DNA from: Macropodus opercularis
Lineage: Eukaryota; Chordata; Actinopteri; Anabantiformes; Osphronemidae
Direction of reading: 5' to 3'
Assembly: GCA_030770545.1 (NCBI GenBank)
Contig: CM061091.1
Coordinates: 13,076,501 to 13,140,500 of the forward strand
DNA length: 64,000 nt
Under the pieces are notes generated by a model. The model ran no database searches. It saw only the letters and a list, made by a program, of their open reading frames with translations, and was not told the DNA's origin. Shown here piece after piece: positions 14,601-26,432 of the stretch (the stretch's first letter is position 1; every line of letters begins with the position of its first letter). A program made the translations under genes and the position numbers.

Positions 14601-17600
14601 AGCAGAAAGAGGAGAAGCATCTAAAGGTAGACAAGGAGAAAAACACCAAGGAGGAGAAAGAGAAATGCAAAAAAGACAAAGCACAGAAGGAAGAGTCTGA
14701 ATATGACGGCTATGATGTTAACAACCGCTTTCTCAACCTGGAGGACACAAAACTCAGTGTCTCAGATGACCATCATGACAGATGGGGCTCTGAGATGTCC
14801 TCCGATTCTTCCTTGTATGGAGATGACAGTTGGGATGCTCCTGTCAAAGACTACAAGGAATACAAAGCCAACAATGCTGTTAAATTAATAGTTGAAACTG
14901 TTAAGGAAGAGACGAGAAGAAAAGAAAATAAAGTCAAAGACAAAAAATCTGATCATAATGAGAAAAGATCAGATAAAGAAGCCACTTCTAAAAAGAAAGA
15001 CAAAGACTCATCAGAAAAGACAAATGAGAAGAAAAAGGACTGGTCAGAGAAACAGAAATTAAATTCCAGTCACTCAGTTGAAAAAGAAAAGAAGCGTAAA
15101 GAATCCATAGACACAGTCAAAGACAAGAAAGATAAGGATTCTCTGGACAGCAGTCGAGACCGTAAAGACTCATATGAGTTCATGAAAGAAAGAAAAGACT
15201 TAAAAATTAAGCAGGAATCCATAAGAGATGACTATGGCAACGATTCTTTTTTCAAAGACAGTGACGCAGGAAAATTGTGTGACATCAGAGAAAGAAACCA
15301 CTCAGGAAAGGAAAAAGAAAAGAAGAGCGAGGGAACAGAAAAGCGAGAAAAGACAAAAACTGACAAGCACAAAGAGAAGACAAAAGACAGAGGAGCTGAT
15401 CAGGAAAAAGACAAGAGCGAGAAATGCTCCACAGAAAAATCGAAGGAAAAAGATGCGGACCGGGGCACCAAAGACAAGAAGGAGGGAGCCAAAGACAAAC
15501 ACAAAGAAACACACGGCAAAGACAAAGATCGGAAGACGTCTTCAGAGCAGACCAAGGAGAAGAAAGATAAGACCTCTCAAGACAAACATGCTGAGAGGGA
15601 GAAGGATTTCTTGGAGATAAAGAAAGAAGAAAGAAAACCCGAGAAAAAGTGGTACAAGATCGCTGACATCTTCACTGACGAAAGCGATGATGACGAGGAC
15701 AGCTACAGTGGCAGTGTACTTGTGTCTGACCCTATCAGAAAGGACTCAACGCCGGACCTGGATGAGCTGGATCATTTCCCTTCAGAAAAAGTAAGAAAAA
15801 CATCAGTGGAGAAACATAACACAGAAAAGGCAAAAGACAAAGAACACAAAGAAAAGAAGAAAGAAAAGGCCACATTTGACACAGGTAAAGACAGGAAAGG
15901 CTCCCTAGAGAAACACAACAAAGACAAGAAAGATTCTGTAGATGTGAAACATAAGGACAGAAAAGACCGAATGTCACTAGACTCAAACCAAGACAAGAAG
16001 AATAAGCAGAAGCTGTTGGACAAACGGGAAACCAGCGAGGAAAAGACAAAAAGCAAATACAAAGACAAGCTGGACCATTCGAAGGAACGAAAACCCTCAA
16101 AAGGCAGTGGGGAGAATGAAAAGTCCCTATTAGAAAAGCTGGAAGAGGAAGCTATGAATGACTATAAGGATGATTCCAATGACAAGAACAGTGAAATCTC
16201 CTCAGATAGTTTCACTGATAGAGGTCACGAACCTGTCCACACTAGTTACTATGACTCCATCAGCTTGACCGATGTGTCTGAGGATAGAAGAGACTCTCTA
16301 TCCATATCTACACCCCAGGACAAATTCAGAGAGAAAGAAAGACATCGACATTCCTCCTCATCTTCATCCAAGAAAAGCCATGACAAGGAGAAGGAAAAGG
16401 TCAAAAAGGACAAAGGAGACAAACGTGACAAAACGGAGGAGATCAGGGAGTCCTACAGCCGCAGAGAGAGCCTGCCTTTTGAAAAAGAGCCCATGCCTCT
16501 AGAGGCAGACCCTTACACATTCCCATATGGAGGTAAGGGAGATGGCGAAGACGACTTTGAGAAAACATTGGAATTTGAAAAAGAGATGTCTAAAAAGGAC
16601 AAAGACAAAACATCTGGTGTCATCAGTGACAGGATGAAGGACAAAAAGAAAAAGGAGAAACATAAGGAAAAACTGAAGGAGGAGAAGAATAAGTACACTG
16701 ATGGTTTTGGGTCATTTAAACACTCCAAAGAGGATGTGAAGTCAGGGTTGAAAGATAGCCCACAGGTGACCATTCTGAAAGACCGGTCAAAAGACGAAAG
16801 CCCAAAATATGATTTGAAAAAAGACAGAAATCGGGATACATTGGACAAAGACGGCAGACTGGACCACAGTAAATCCAAGTCGAAGGATGAAAGTGAAAAA
16901 CTCACTCAGTCCAAAGAGACAGTGCGGAAAGATAGCCGTCCTCGTGAAAAACTGTTGGTGGATGGTGATTATCAGATGACAAGCTTTGGTCACATGTTGT
17001 ATCTAAAAGATCAGGAGATTGAAGAGCGTCACAAGCGACACAAGGAACGAATGAAACAGATGGAAAAGCTAAGACCCAAGTCAGGGGACCCTAAACTTAA
17101 GGACAAAACAAAGTCCACAGAGGAAGTCCGGAAAAATCGCAATGAGCTGTCGTCAAAGAAATCTAACAGCCTGGAGACTGGTCTTAAAGAGAAGAAACTG
17201 AAGGATGTGGGTCTCCCTGCACAAATGATGTCCCCAGGGAGGAAGTTCCAGCCCTCGGACAGTCAGAACTCTAAGGACTGGCTGGCCGGACACCAAATGA
17301 AAGAGAATCTCCCCGCCTCTCCCAGACCAGATCAAAACCGGCCAACTGGTGTCCCCACACCAACATCTGTCATCTCCTGCCCCAGCTTTGAGGAAGTTAT
17401 GCAGACTCCACGAACACCATCTTGTAGTGCAGAGGATTACCCTGATATTATGTTGGACGGGTTGGACTGCCAGAACTCCTCAGCTATGACCATGTCAATG
17501 AACGCCTGCTCCCCATCCTTCTTTGAAAGGTATTTAAATGTACATGATGCTGTGTTTTTAATTGTCCTGTATTCTGTATAATGTGTCGTATTTTATAACG

Positions 17601-20600
17601 TCCTGTCTTTCTTGTTCTACTCAGCAGGTATTCTAACTCCCAGAGTTTCCCGGAGGGTACCTGCCCTACACCGGCAAAAAACCTCCAACTCCCGCTTGTC
17701 AGCCGATCTGCATCCTCAGACGTCCGGAGGCCTTTAGAAGACGAGTTTAAGGCTGAGGCTGATAAGTTCCTTCGACAACAGAGTGACCCAGCAGCTGTCT
17801 TTGATCCAACATCTTCCTCTCAGACTTTAGAAGACAAATCATCAGCTGCCGATAGGGTGGAGTGCTTGTCTTCTCCATATTTCTCCCCTATGATTTTGTC
17901 TCCTCGGCGTGAGTCAGTTCACCCAGCATCAGATATGGCAGCACAAACTCTTGGTGGCACAGAGACGAATGAACACCTTTCTGAAAGTGTATACAGTTTT
18001 TTGCCCAAACCTTCTACGCCAGTACACAGACCTGACCCCCAGGAACCGTGCTTTGAAATTGCTGCCCCACCAACCCCTGCTCCTGCTGCTCTGCCACCTC
18101 TAGACATCGATGACATCTCTGAGCCTCACCACAGTGAGCCTAACCTGGTCCTCTCAGATCTTCCCTCTGTCACAAAGGAACAGGAACAGGAGCAAGAAGA
18201 GGAAGATGATGAAGAGGATGATGATGATGAGGAAGAAGGTGAAATGGATGAGAGAAGTGAGAGAGACCACTGTGCAATAGAGGAGCCAGAGCAAACCAGG
18301 GATCCATGTTCTTTCTCCCCTCAAGCTGACGAGCCACTGAGAAAGAGCTGGCCTGCAGAGTCTCCAGATCCTCACGATCCTGAGATTCATCACCTGTCTC
18401 CGACACACTCTGCCCCCAACCACGGAGAGAACTGTTTTGATCACAACATGGGTTGGAACCCTGATATGGACCTCAAGTCCCCCCACAGAACATATGGGGA
18501 GATAGAGACTGCTGTGTCCAAAATAACCAGCCCATACTCTCATTCAGACACAGACATGCAGCATTTGTCAGGACACCCCTCTATCACTCCTCCTTATGCT
18601 ACATGGAATAGGTGGCCCAAAGAAGATCCAGAAGATTTTGCTGAGCAAAAAGAGGCTGTAGATGATATTCCCTCTCCAGAGCAGCCCGAAACTGCTGTGG
18701 ACAGCGAGGCCAACTATTTAAACACCTCATCGTCATCCAATAGGCTGGAGGCTTTCTTCCAGGACTGCAATAAGCCTAGCATAGAAGACGGTCACCAAAT
18801 GGACAGTGAGTCAACATGCGTAGACCCAGACAGTAGACAGAGGACACACAGCTTTAGTGGTACCACCGACGGGCACATGGTTCCAGCTGTGGGTCCCGAG
18901 CCTGTGGTGCCGTGGGCTGACCCATTCTCAGCTGATGCAGATGACTTGGGTCTTTTCTCTTTGCCTGACTTACCACTACCAGACAAGTCTGAAGAACAAG
19001 AGTCTCGAGATCCGGAATTAGACAACCATAACAAAACTGTGCCGACCCATAACAGACATACCATTACCGACCCAGTGCAGGACATAATGGAAGTGGACCT
19101 GCCTAGCATCGCCAAGACTTCTGCTGGAGATGTAGGTATAGGTGAACCTACTGGACAAGACTTTGTTGTACCATCCCCACATGCCAGCTTCCAGCAAGAT
19201 CTGGAACCTGAACCTCAAAGTGTCCCAGTGAACAGCTCTCTGTCTCTCTCACAACAACAGGGTAGCCTTTTGGAAGTAAAGAGACCTTACGGAGTACCTG
19301 AAGAGTCTGATCCGAATATGCTATATTTATCTGTGAAATCAGATGTCAGTCATCATCACATAACAATGCACTCCCTCACTGAATCATTGCAGTTACCGCT
19401 GGATTCAGTGTCTGCTGTCAAGCCAGAGGTAAAACAAGAAGAGTTGTCAGAGCCTGTAGTAGAATCTGTGTCACGCAGTCCGCTTCCTCAGCAGCCGGTC
19501 ACCTTCTCCAACATAGTGGAACCACCAGACACTCAGGAGACCGCATCCAAGCTAACACCTGTAACCCTGACCACTGTGTCCACGACTGTAGAAATCCCCA
19601 AGAAGGTGGAAGAAATCCCTCAGAGGGTGACCCGCAATCGCATCAAGAATAATCTCTCTGCTGCTACTACCCCTCCTACCTCCAGCATAATAACCTCATC
19701 TTCTGCTGCCACCTCTGTAACAGCCAGTCTAGCAGTGAGCATAAACCCAATTCCCACTAGAACCACGACACCGACCTCAGCCTCCTCCTTAGCAAATTTG
19801 AAGAAAGACAAAGAATCTGTGCTCCCTGTCTCTTCTACGGCATCTAATTTAACTCCAGCTGTTACTGTATCTTCTGTGACTTCGGTTCTCGGTAAGACGA
19901 CAAAAGGTCGGCCTCTCCCAATGGATGAAGAGGAATCTCAGACCCAGCACCCACGCAAGAGGAAATTTCCCCGTTCTGCTGGCCAGCAGGTTCAGGTCCA
20001 ACTGGTAAACACAGCCATGCAGCAGACTAGGGAAATGATTCAGCAAACTTTAGCTGTGGTTGTCAACGCCATCAAGCTGGATGATATTGAGCCCTATCAC
20101 AGCGACCGGTCAAACCCTTACTTTGAGTACCTGCAGATCAGAAAGAAGATTGAGGAAAAAAGGAAGATTCTGTGCTACATCACCCCACAGGCCCCACAGT
20201 GTTACGCTGAATATGTGACCTACACCGGCTCATACTTGTTGGATGGCAAGCCCCTCAGCAAGCTTCACATCCCTGTGGTAGGTTATGGTGTTTTAAACGT
20301 TTTCATTAATGTTACTGCCAGAATAGCAAAGATGTTTAAAACTGGGAGTTTGGTGATTCTTCTAATCACTGACAAAAGTGAAGCAATTCAAAAGACGTGC
20401 AACTGTATGCCAAGAGTTCTTCTTTATTTATATAAAAATAATCTGTGTGTGTGTGTTTTAAAAGCTGTTATACTGTATGTTTGCTCCTTAGATTGCCCCA
20501 CCTCCATCACTGTCGGAGCCTCTGAAGGAGCTCTTCAGACAACAGGAGGCAGTAAGAGGCAAGCTCAGATTGCAGCACAGCATAGAACGGGTAAGGAGTA

Positions 20601-21407
20601 AACCTTCTGGACATGGGCCCGTTTCTTACGCATAGGCTCACACCTGTGCATTGAATGATATGAGCTCTTGACCAATTTCTTTGAAAGATACTTTGTTGTT
20701 ATGACCTCACCAGTGGAAGTCATATCCCTTGATGTCCAACTTTAAATGTAATATTACTGTGTTTCTTCTGTCTTTGGCTCTTGCTGGTCACAGGAGAAGC
20801 TGATTGTTTCGTGCGAACAGGAGGTTTTAAGGGTCCATTGCAGAGCAGCCAGGACAATAGCCAATCAGGCTGTTCCATTCAGCGCCTGCACCATGCTGTT
20901 GGATTCTGAAGTGTACAACATGCCATCAGAGAGCCAGGTAGGAAAGGTGCAAATAGACATTTATGATTGGTCGATTCGTGAATCTACATTATAACTCTGT
21001 CTTTTTATCAGGGTGATGAGAACAAGTCTGTTAGAGATCGTTTCAATGCTCGCCAGTTTATTTCCTGGATCCAGGATGTGGATGATAAATATGACCGCAT
21101 GAAGGTAAGTTTCAGCACTCTGCAGTGGCTCAAAATACATGGTTATGTCTTCAGTTTAAGTCCATAAGACCAGATTCACAATTTAATACCAACAATCAAT
21201 GCTTTGTTTCTCCTCCACCAGACATGTGTGTTGATGCGGCAGCAGCACGAGGCGGCAGCCCTCAACGCAGTGCAAAGGATGGAGTGGCAATTGAAGGTCC
21301 AAGAGCTGGACCCTGCAGGGCACAAGTCCCTCTGTGTCAACGAAGTGCCGTCCTTTTACGTGCCAATGGTCGACGTAAACGATGACTTTGTCCTGCTGCC
21401 TGCGTGA
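2654..21407 (+). CDS. ankrd11: Ankyrin repeat domain-containing protein 11 (12 coding exons)
   Basis: Large nuclear chromatin co-regulator; mammalian ANKRD11 binds p160 coactivators and HDAC3. Exons: 2654-2740, 5067-5199, 11109-11282, 12181-12381, 12475-12617, 12826-12973, 13092-17529, 17628-20277, 20492-20590, 20794-20937, 21012-21104, 21222-21407. All junctions are GT-AG, phases agree, and the total is about 2831 aa (human 2663). The N terminus MPKGG matches human. ATG 2654 is preferred over the adjacent ATG 2651 because of that match and an A at -3. Ankyrin repeats span about residues 166-300 (RGETRLHRAA, GWTALHEACNRG, DDDTPLHDA). A very long Lys/Glu/Asp/Ser-rich middle follows, with the IADIFTDES and SSDSFTDRG motifs of ANKRD11. 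The C terminus is highly conserved and ends NDDFVLLPA. ANKRD12 is a paralogue with a similar ankyrin region and C terminus, but the N terminus, middle region and the slc22a31/dpep1 neighbours favour ANKRD11. Oddity: the mammalian giant exon is split by an intron at 17530-17627. Confidence 0.96.
2741..5066 (+). other. ankrd11: ankrd11 intron after first coding exon
   Basis: Donor AAG|GTAAGA at 2741 and acceptor tttcacag ending at 5066. The intron lies in phase 0. I see no exon, repeat family or RNA gene in it. Confidence 0.85.
6419..6439. repeat. (TG)n microsatellite
   Basis: About ten uninterrupted TG units inside the second ankrd11 intron in the window. Confidence 0.9.
6610..7700 (-). mobile_element. 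Degenerate Tc1/mariner-family DNA transposon relic
   Basis: On the minus strand the 7501-7091 frame keeps recognisable Tc1-like transposase pieces. These include a DLRQHCIKNR block after the DNA-binding region, LLWANAHLKWSESKW (normally followed by the first catalytic Asp) and QISKPASLMV. Further minus-strand similarity continues at lower coordinates, through a stretch matching the region before the terminal repeat. The frame has several breaks and the catalytic DD34E residues cannot all be followed, so the copy is dead. The outer parts (TTTGCAAATCTCATC near 6636; GAAATGTGAAAATATCAG near 7650) resemble terminal sequences of a common fish family. The ends are approximate and no target-site duplication was pinned down. 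Confidence 0.75.
11283..12180 (+). other. ankrd11: ankrd11 intron
   Basis: Donor AG|GTGCGT at 11283 and acceptor tatcttacag ending at 12180, phase 1. It separates the N-terminal basic segment from the ankyrin-repeat exons. No other feature is seen. Confidence 0.85.
17530..17627 (+). other. ankrd11: Short intron splitting the large ankrd11 exon
   Basis: The frame carrying the long basic region runs into a stop at 17579-17581, and the conserved continuation lies in another frame from 17628. A 98-bp GT-AG intron (donor GAAAG|GTATTT, acceptor ctactcagcag|GTATTC) joins them in phase 2, giving FFER-YSNS. A second acceptor, tcag, lies three bases upstream at 17624. In mammals this coding region is one exon, as I recall it. 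A sequencing frameshift is less likely, because both splice sites and a pyrimidine tract are present. Confidence 0.85.
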
Positions 21408-22690
21408 CGAACCTGTGCTCACATATAGAGAGCAAACTGTCTGAATTACTTCTTCTCAAAGAGACTTCGTTGAACATAACGAATGGAAAGGGCTAGCAAG
21501 TTTAAAAAAGGAAAACATTATATTCCATAGAAAAAGAGTAAAGATGAAAAACTTGCTCTCAATTCCCTTCCGTGAAGAAGGAAACACGTTTTTACTGGGG
21601 AAAAACAAAATACACAACTTGCACTTTCATCCTCAAAGTTTTTATGCTTTTGTTTGAGCAGAGTGTGAGAAGCAGTTTTTGCTTTGAGGCTCTGACATCG
21701 GGACGTTATGGTGAGACAGGGGACAGAGATATATTTTCTGCATTTGTTTTTCATCCCTGCGTATATAGACCCACCACCACTGGGCGGAGGTGTATCAGAA
21801 AAGAGCGCTCCCAAAAGCGTGGTGCCTGTCCTGAGGGAGGACTGAGGAGAAGCCTCCCCTGTAGACCCAGGGCTCCTGGTGGGCCAAGAGGACTAGACAG
21901 AGTGACCCGCTGACCCAGAGGTTGCCATCAGAGTCATGGTGCATCATGTGAATCTTCAGTGTGTATCTACAGCAGGACGGCTTGGATAGACTGACCAGAG
22001 AACTAGAACCAGCTGCTGATGGTTTGGGGCCTATGTGATAATACACCAAGAGTGATTGACTAGGTCCAGCTAAACAGTAGTGCAACAGAGCCTGCAGCAG
22101 GTTGGAACACAGCAGAGGATTACAGATGTACGTGCATGTCAGGGCCCAGTGTCTGAGAGGAAGAGACTGAGCCTGCAGCCGCTCAGCCTGGCTTAGCAGA
22201 AGAGGACAGGCGTGGAACTCTGAGGACAGTCCGGAGTGTTCCTCAGTCCCCCTGCCTGCTCCAACACAAACGCGTAAGAAGGCCATTGACTGCAAAAACA
22301 CCACAGGATGAACAGAGGAAACAAACATAACGAATGTTAAGATTTAAAGAGACTTTTAAGAAATTGTGGTTTGGCAGGAGAGAAATATTGTTTTTGTCTA
22401 TTTCTTTACTTGGGCATTTCATTGTTTCTGAGGAAGTGACTTGAAACACTACAGAGCCAATATTAGTTTAATGGAAAAAAAACAAAAGAAAACTGAAAAA
22501 AAGTTGTATTCCATAAATTATGTACAGTTTTTATATTCGTTAACCAATGTATTCTTGCTGCCTTCTAGATAATTTATTTTGCCACACATTGCTGCACAGT
22601 TGTAAATAACCTATGTACTGTAATATCACTCAGTTAAGTGTAAAGAAAAAACAAAAGTAAATAAAATAAAAAATTATCTTTTTATGTACA
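21408..22690 (+). other. ankrd11: ankrd11 proximal 3' UTR
   Basis: This follows the TGA at 21405-21407. Two overlapping AATAAA hexamers at 22660-22670, followed by a T-rich stretch, make a plausible proximal polyadenylation site. Open frames in this stretch, including a 177-residue minus-strand frame at 22328-21795, look like shadows without family motifs. Confidence 0.6.
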
Positions 22691-25660
22691 GTTCACTTTT
22701 GGGCAGCACTTTCCCCCCCCCCTTCATATCCATGGGCCAAAATGTGTACATGATTCTGTCGGTATTTGAGAGATTCTAGTACACAGATATATGATCCCAT
22801 CTCAAGATTCAACCCAGGCTTAGGTAACCTGGACGTGGGTCACCACAACACACGCATAGCTGACTCGTCTGGATTAAACTGACCTCCACCAGGTCAACCA
22901 CCATATAGTCCCTCAGATGTAGCAGAATAGTTGTTGAGGATTTATTTAAAGAAAATAGACAGATTATTATTCATTGCTTTACTACACAAAATATATCTGA
23001 GAAGTTTTCAAACCAAGAAAATGCCTTTTTCAGTGAAAAAAAAATGTACTCATTGTTGGGCAAAGTAATATAGAAATATATGGGTGGGATGAGCGTTAGA
23101 GAGATGTCATTCACAAGCAAAACCATCGTGTTTAGTGGTTTTAATTTTTATTTTGTTTTTCTTGAAAAATTGGACTGGAATCATTTTTAATCATCAGAAA
23201 AGCTCTTATATAAAACCAACATGACAGGTATTTCTGCTTAATTATGTGTTTTGTTGTTCCAGCTTAAACAGACAAAAGTATAACGGCGTCTAAATTTCAT
23301 TCCATACAAATCATCAAGCAACCAACGTCTTGTCAGTCTGTCTGCCCTCTTGTCCAACAGTGGAGAGCAACTTAATTTACTTGGTGCTGTTCCAACTTTA
23401 CTCACTGGATGGCACTGTGGCTTGGTATGTTAACAAATTCAAGCATCTCATTTGGCTTCGCATGAGACCCGTGGCCTTTCACTTCATTTGGTGTTTTTAA
23501 AGTTTTAATACAGCCGATGGCGAGTTCAGTCCCCGCGTAACTCCGGTACAACACGTGGATCCGCTTGATAGTCAGTGAAAATGTAGGTTTATAAACATTT
23601 AGCCTCAGTCATCAGCCTTTTCATTTTTAGCTGTTTGCTCAGTGTCCGGCTGGTGTTGTCAGGGATTTTAAACGTTAGGTTAATTCCTCATTTTACTCCC
23701 TTTGTGTGAGGATGTTTTCCAAAATCATAGTTCTTGTGTTGGGCCCATGTGGACAGTAACGGTTCTAATTTTTAGACTAAACCAAGAAGTAGGCAGAGGG
23801 AAATACTTGATGTCTAAGTTATCAGTTCTAAGTCCCGTGGTAAAAGGTCATTTGTAATGACTTGCATTGATTCACAGTGAGTCTTTGAAAAGCTTTCCTG
23901 ACCCTCACATAGGCAGGCCGAGAGAGAGAGAGAGCTGCTCGTGTATCCTGATGGCAATATTATCTCAAACGTCTAAGTTACTTACACGCTGTCGGTCAGT
24001 GTAGCTGACTGTGGTATGTCTGGTAGAGTGCGATGGTTGCTACTGTTACACTGTGCAGACAAGGTGGCTAGAAGTATAGTCCTGGACTTTGGAGACATAC
24101 AGTGGGCACATCCTGGTTGGGAGGCATAGACACACACACACACACATTTGGACTAAAACAGCCAGAAATTTGGTTTGTAAACCCCTTTTTTTTGTTTTTA
24201 TTCAGTTGTTTTTACAGTTTATGGAGTGGAGGTTAAAGGTCTTGTTCACAGAATCAATGTGTGCGTTTGTTTGTTTTTTTAAGCTCAGTATGTAGTTTGA
24301 ATGTGTCGTGTTAATCGTATGGGTTTTTTGTTTCTGTATAAAGCCTGAACAGTGGTTTGTCAATCATGTTGCTATCAAGCAGAATGTAAACCGTTGCTAT
24401 GCCCTGACCGACAACACCCTCTCACTATTGTTTACAAGACATCCAGTGTGTTTCCGTTGTGTGTCACCGTTTTTAATGGTTTAATCCCTGCCTTTGTTTC
24501 TTTCTGTAATCACTTCATTTTTCGAACCACAAAGGCTTGAAATGGTGATGGTTGACGCAGGTGACAGGCGAGTCCTCCCCTAGTCTGCGGTACAGCCGCC
24601 GCACAGAGCAATAGACTAAACACATCCACCTGCATTGACTTACCCAGCCTGAATATAACTAAAAGTGATTCTGGATCGTACAGACATTAACCCGTGTCAG
24701 CCCTCAGACGCACAGTAGAGCACTTGGCCGTGGTGATACAGATGCTAGCCTGACACCACCTCAGTCAGCAACATATTACCTCTACTCTCTCACATTCACT
24801 CATAATGTTTATTTTAGATTTGTTATTTGTGTTTTTCTTACTGAACATAAATATACATAATTGCGTTTTTTGGTTATATATAGAATCACGATTTCAAGCC
24901 TTTTTTTCTAGTTTTCTTTTGTTTTATACTTTAATTAAAACCCAGACTGTAGCTGTTTCTTTGTTCCTTTTTTAGAATGGGAAAGACTAATAAAAAGCAT
25001 GGAGAACCTCTATCAATGGTGAGAAATAACCTATTTATTATCTTTTTGGTTTTGTTTGTTTTGTTTTTTTCTGATACCTGTGGTATGTTTTGAGTTGAAG
25101 TTGGTCTCCACTGTGTAAATTTTCCTCCTTGTAATGCGTGAAAGAGACATAGTGTACATAGCTTTGTAAATAAAACCTCCCAGGACGTTTTGCACCCTCC
25201 TCTTTGTACTAGTCTGAAAAATTGCGTAGAATGTGGGGTTCTAACAGCAACGAGCTGCGTTCGCTCGCTGCAGGTGATTATGATGTAACATGTAACATTT
25301 TTTTTTATTTGTACAATGTAGTTTATTTGTGTACATATTGTTGGAGCAGCTAAGGGGGTGGGGTGGGGTGGGGGGGGGGGGGTGATTGAGGGGGTTGTTG
25401 ATGCTATCGTCAGTGCTGTAACAAAAATCCAGTACTTTCACCTCTAGCTGTTGTTGATTTCCTTCAAGAAAAAAAAAATAAAGGAAAAAAAAACAAAATG
25501 AGAGAAACAGAAAATGAGGATGGACGGGGGGAAAAGACTAAAACTAAATAAAAATTCTAAATTGTTATTTTCTACAGTTGCATGTACAGAGAGCGCGAGA
25601 ACTGCTGTTGTTCCTCAGAGATTATGTTCGTTAATAAAATTTTGAAATATTACCAGCTGC
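22691..25660 (+). other. ankrd11: Possible extended ankrd11 3' UTR
   Basis: No gene is recognised. Further AATAAA signals stand at 24989-24994, 25169-25174 and 25633-25638. The last is followed by a GT-rich element (gtgtttcgtgtttgc) typical of a cleavage site. Long T-rich and AT-rich stretches fit an extended UTR. A (CA)n tract lies at 24129-24146 and a G-rich run at 25354-25382. Transcript evidence is needed to tell the extended UTR from intergenic DNA. Confidence 0.45.
25354..25382 (+). repeat. G-rich tract, G-quadruplex potential
   Basis: Five or more runs of four or more G (gggggtggggtggggtggg and onward) on the coding strand, within the possible extended ankrd11 3' UTR. Confidence 0.7.
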
Positions 25661-26432
25661 TCTCAGCTTCGTGTTTCGTGTTTGCATTGACATTTCCATT
25701 AGGCATCAGCATCTTTAAGCAGTATTCATTTAAATGATGTGGTTTTACTTCCAAATAATATGTTTAGCAGTATGGTGAGTATATTTGGTGCCAGAAATCT
25801 AAGCATGAGGAAAAACAAAGCATCACAATTTATTTGAAATACCTTCTCTGAAATAGCAGCTGGATTTTTGGAGCACATGGTATTTCCTCTGATGAAATGC
25901 GTCATGTTTTTAGCATTTAATGCACATTTTCTACAACCTGAGTTATGTAACAGGTGACATCATTTTAAGTTGTTCGTAGCTCCTGCTGCGATTTCTTTCA
26001 CAACAATCGCAGCATAAATGAATGCAGTTTTATTGTATGGCTCTTATGCGATTTGCATGGTTTTGCTTGTTGAACAACGTCCTCGGTGACACGTGATGAG
26101 CTGGTCTCTAAAACTGTTACTGCATTTGAATGTGTACCGTGTATTTTATGATTATGATCAACCTGAATCACGAACACGCGCAGATGAGATGAGTGGATCA
26201 CGGTGACTGGACTCCGGTAACTTTACCCGCCGTGTGCTCCTTGGGTTTTTATTAGTGAGTGGATTCAGCAGGTGTGTCGCCCGCTGCTGTCAGATCCTCG
26301 AGCCCCCGCCTTCCTCCTCCTCCTCCTCCGCCTCTTCTTCGTTTACCTGCTCTGCCTACGACGCGCGTCAGTCTAGTTCGCGCACTTACTGCGCAACAGG
26401 CGACCATATGTTCCGCGAACGCTCGTCTTCCA
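25661..26432 (+). promoter_or_regulatory. slc22a31: Intergenic stretch and 5' region of slc22a31
   Basis: This lies between the last ankrd11 polyadenylation candidate and the slc22a31 start codon. The final 200 bases are GC-richer, with a TCC-repeat tract (26308-26330) and several CpGs, and probably hold the 5' UTR and core promoter. No TATA box stands out. The in-frame extension upstream of ATG 26433 has no ATG start; its first possible codon at 26259 is GTG. Confidence 0.4.

Noticed and set aside
15228..15620. 130-codon Arg/Lys-rich plus-strand frame
   Set aside because: It is a shifted-frame shadow of the Lys/Glu-rich ankrd11 exon.
21795..22328. 177-codon minus-strand open frame
   Set aside because: It lies antisense to the ankrd11 3' UTR, with no family motif or supporting splice signals.
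26259..26432. 58-codon N-terminal extension of slc22a31
   Set aside because: It begins with GTG and is Pro/Ser-rich from a TCC repeat. The human N terminus aligns from ATG 26433.
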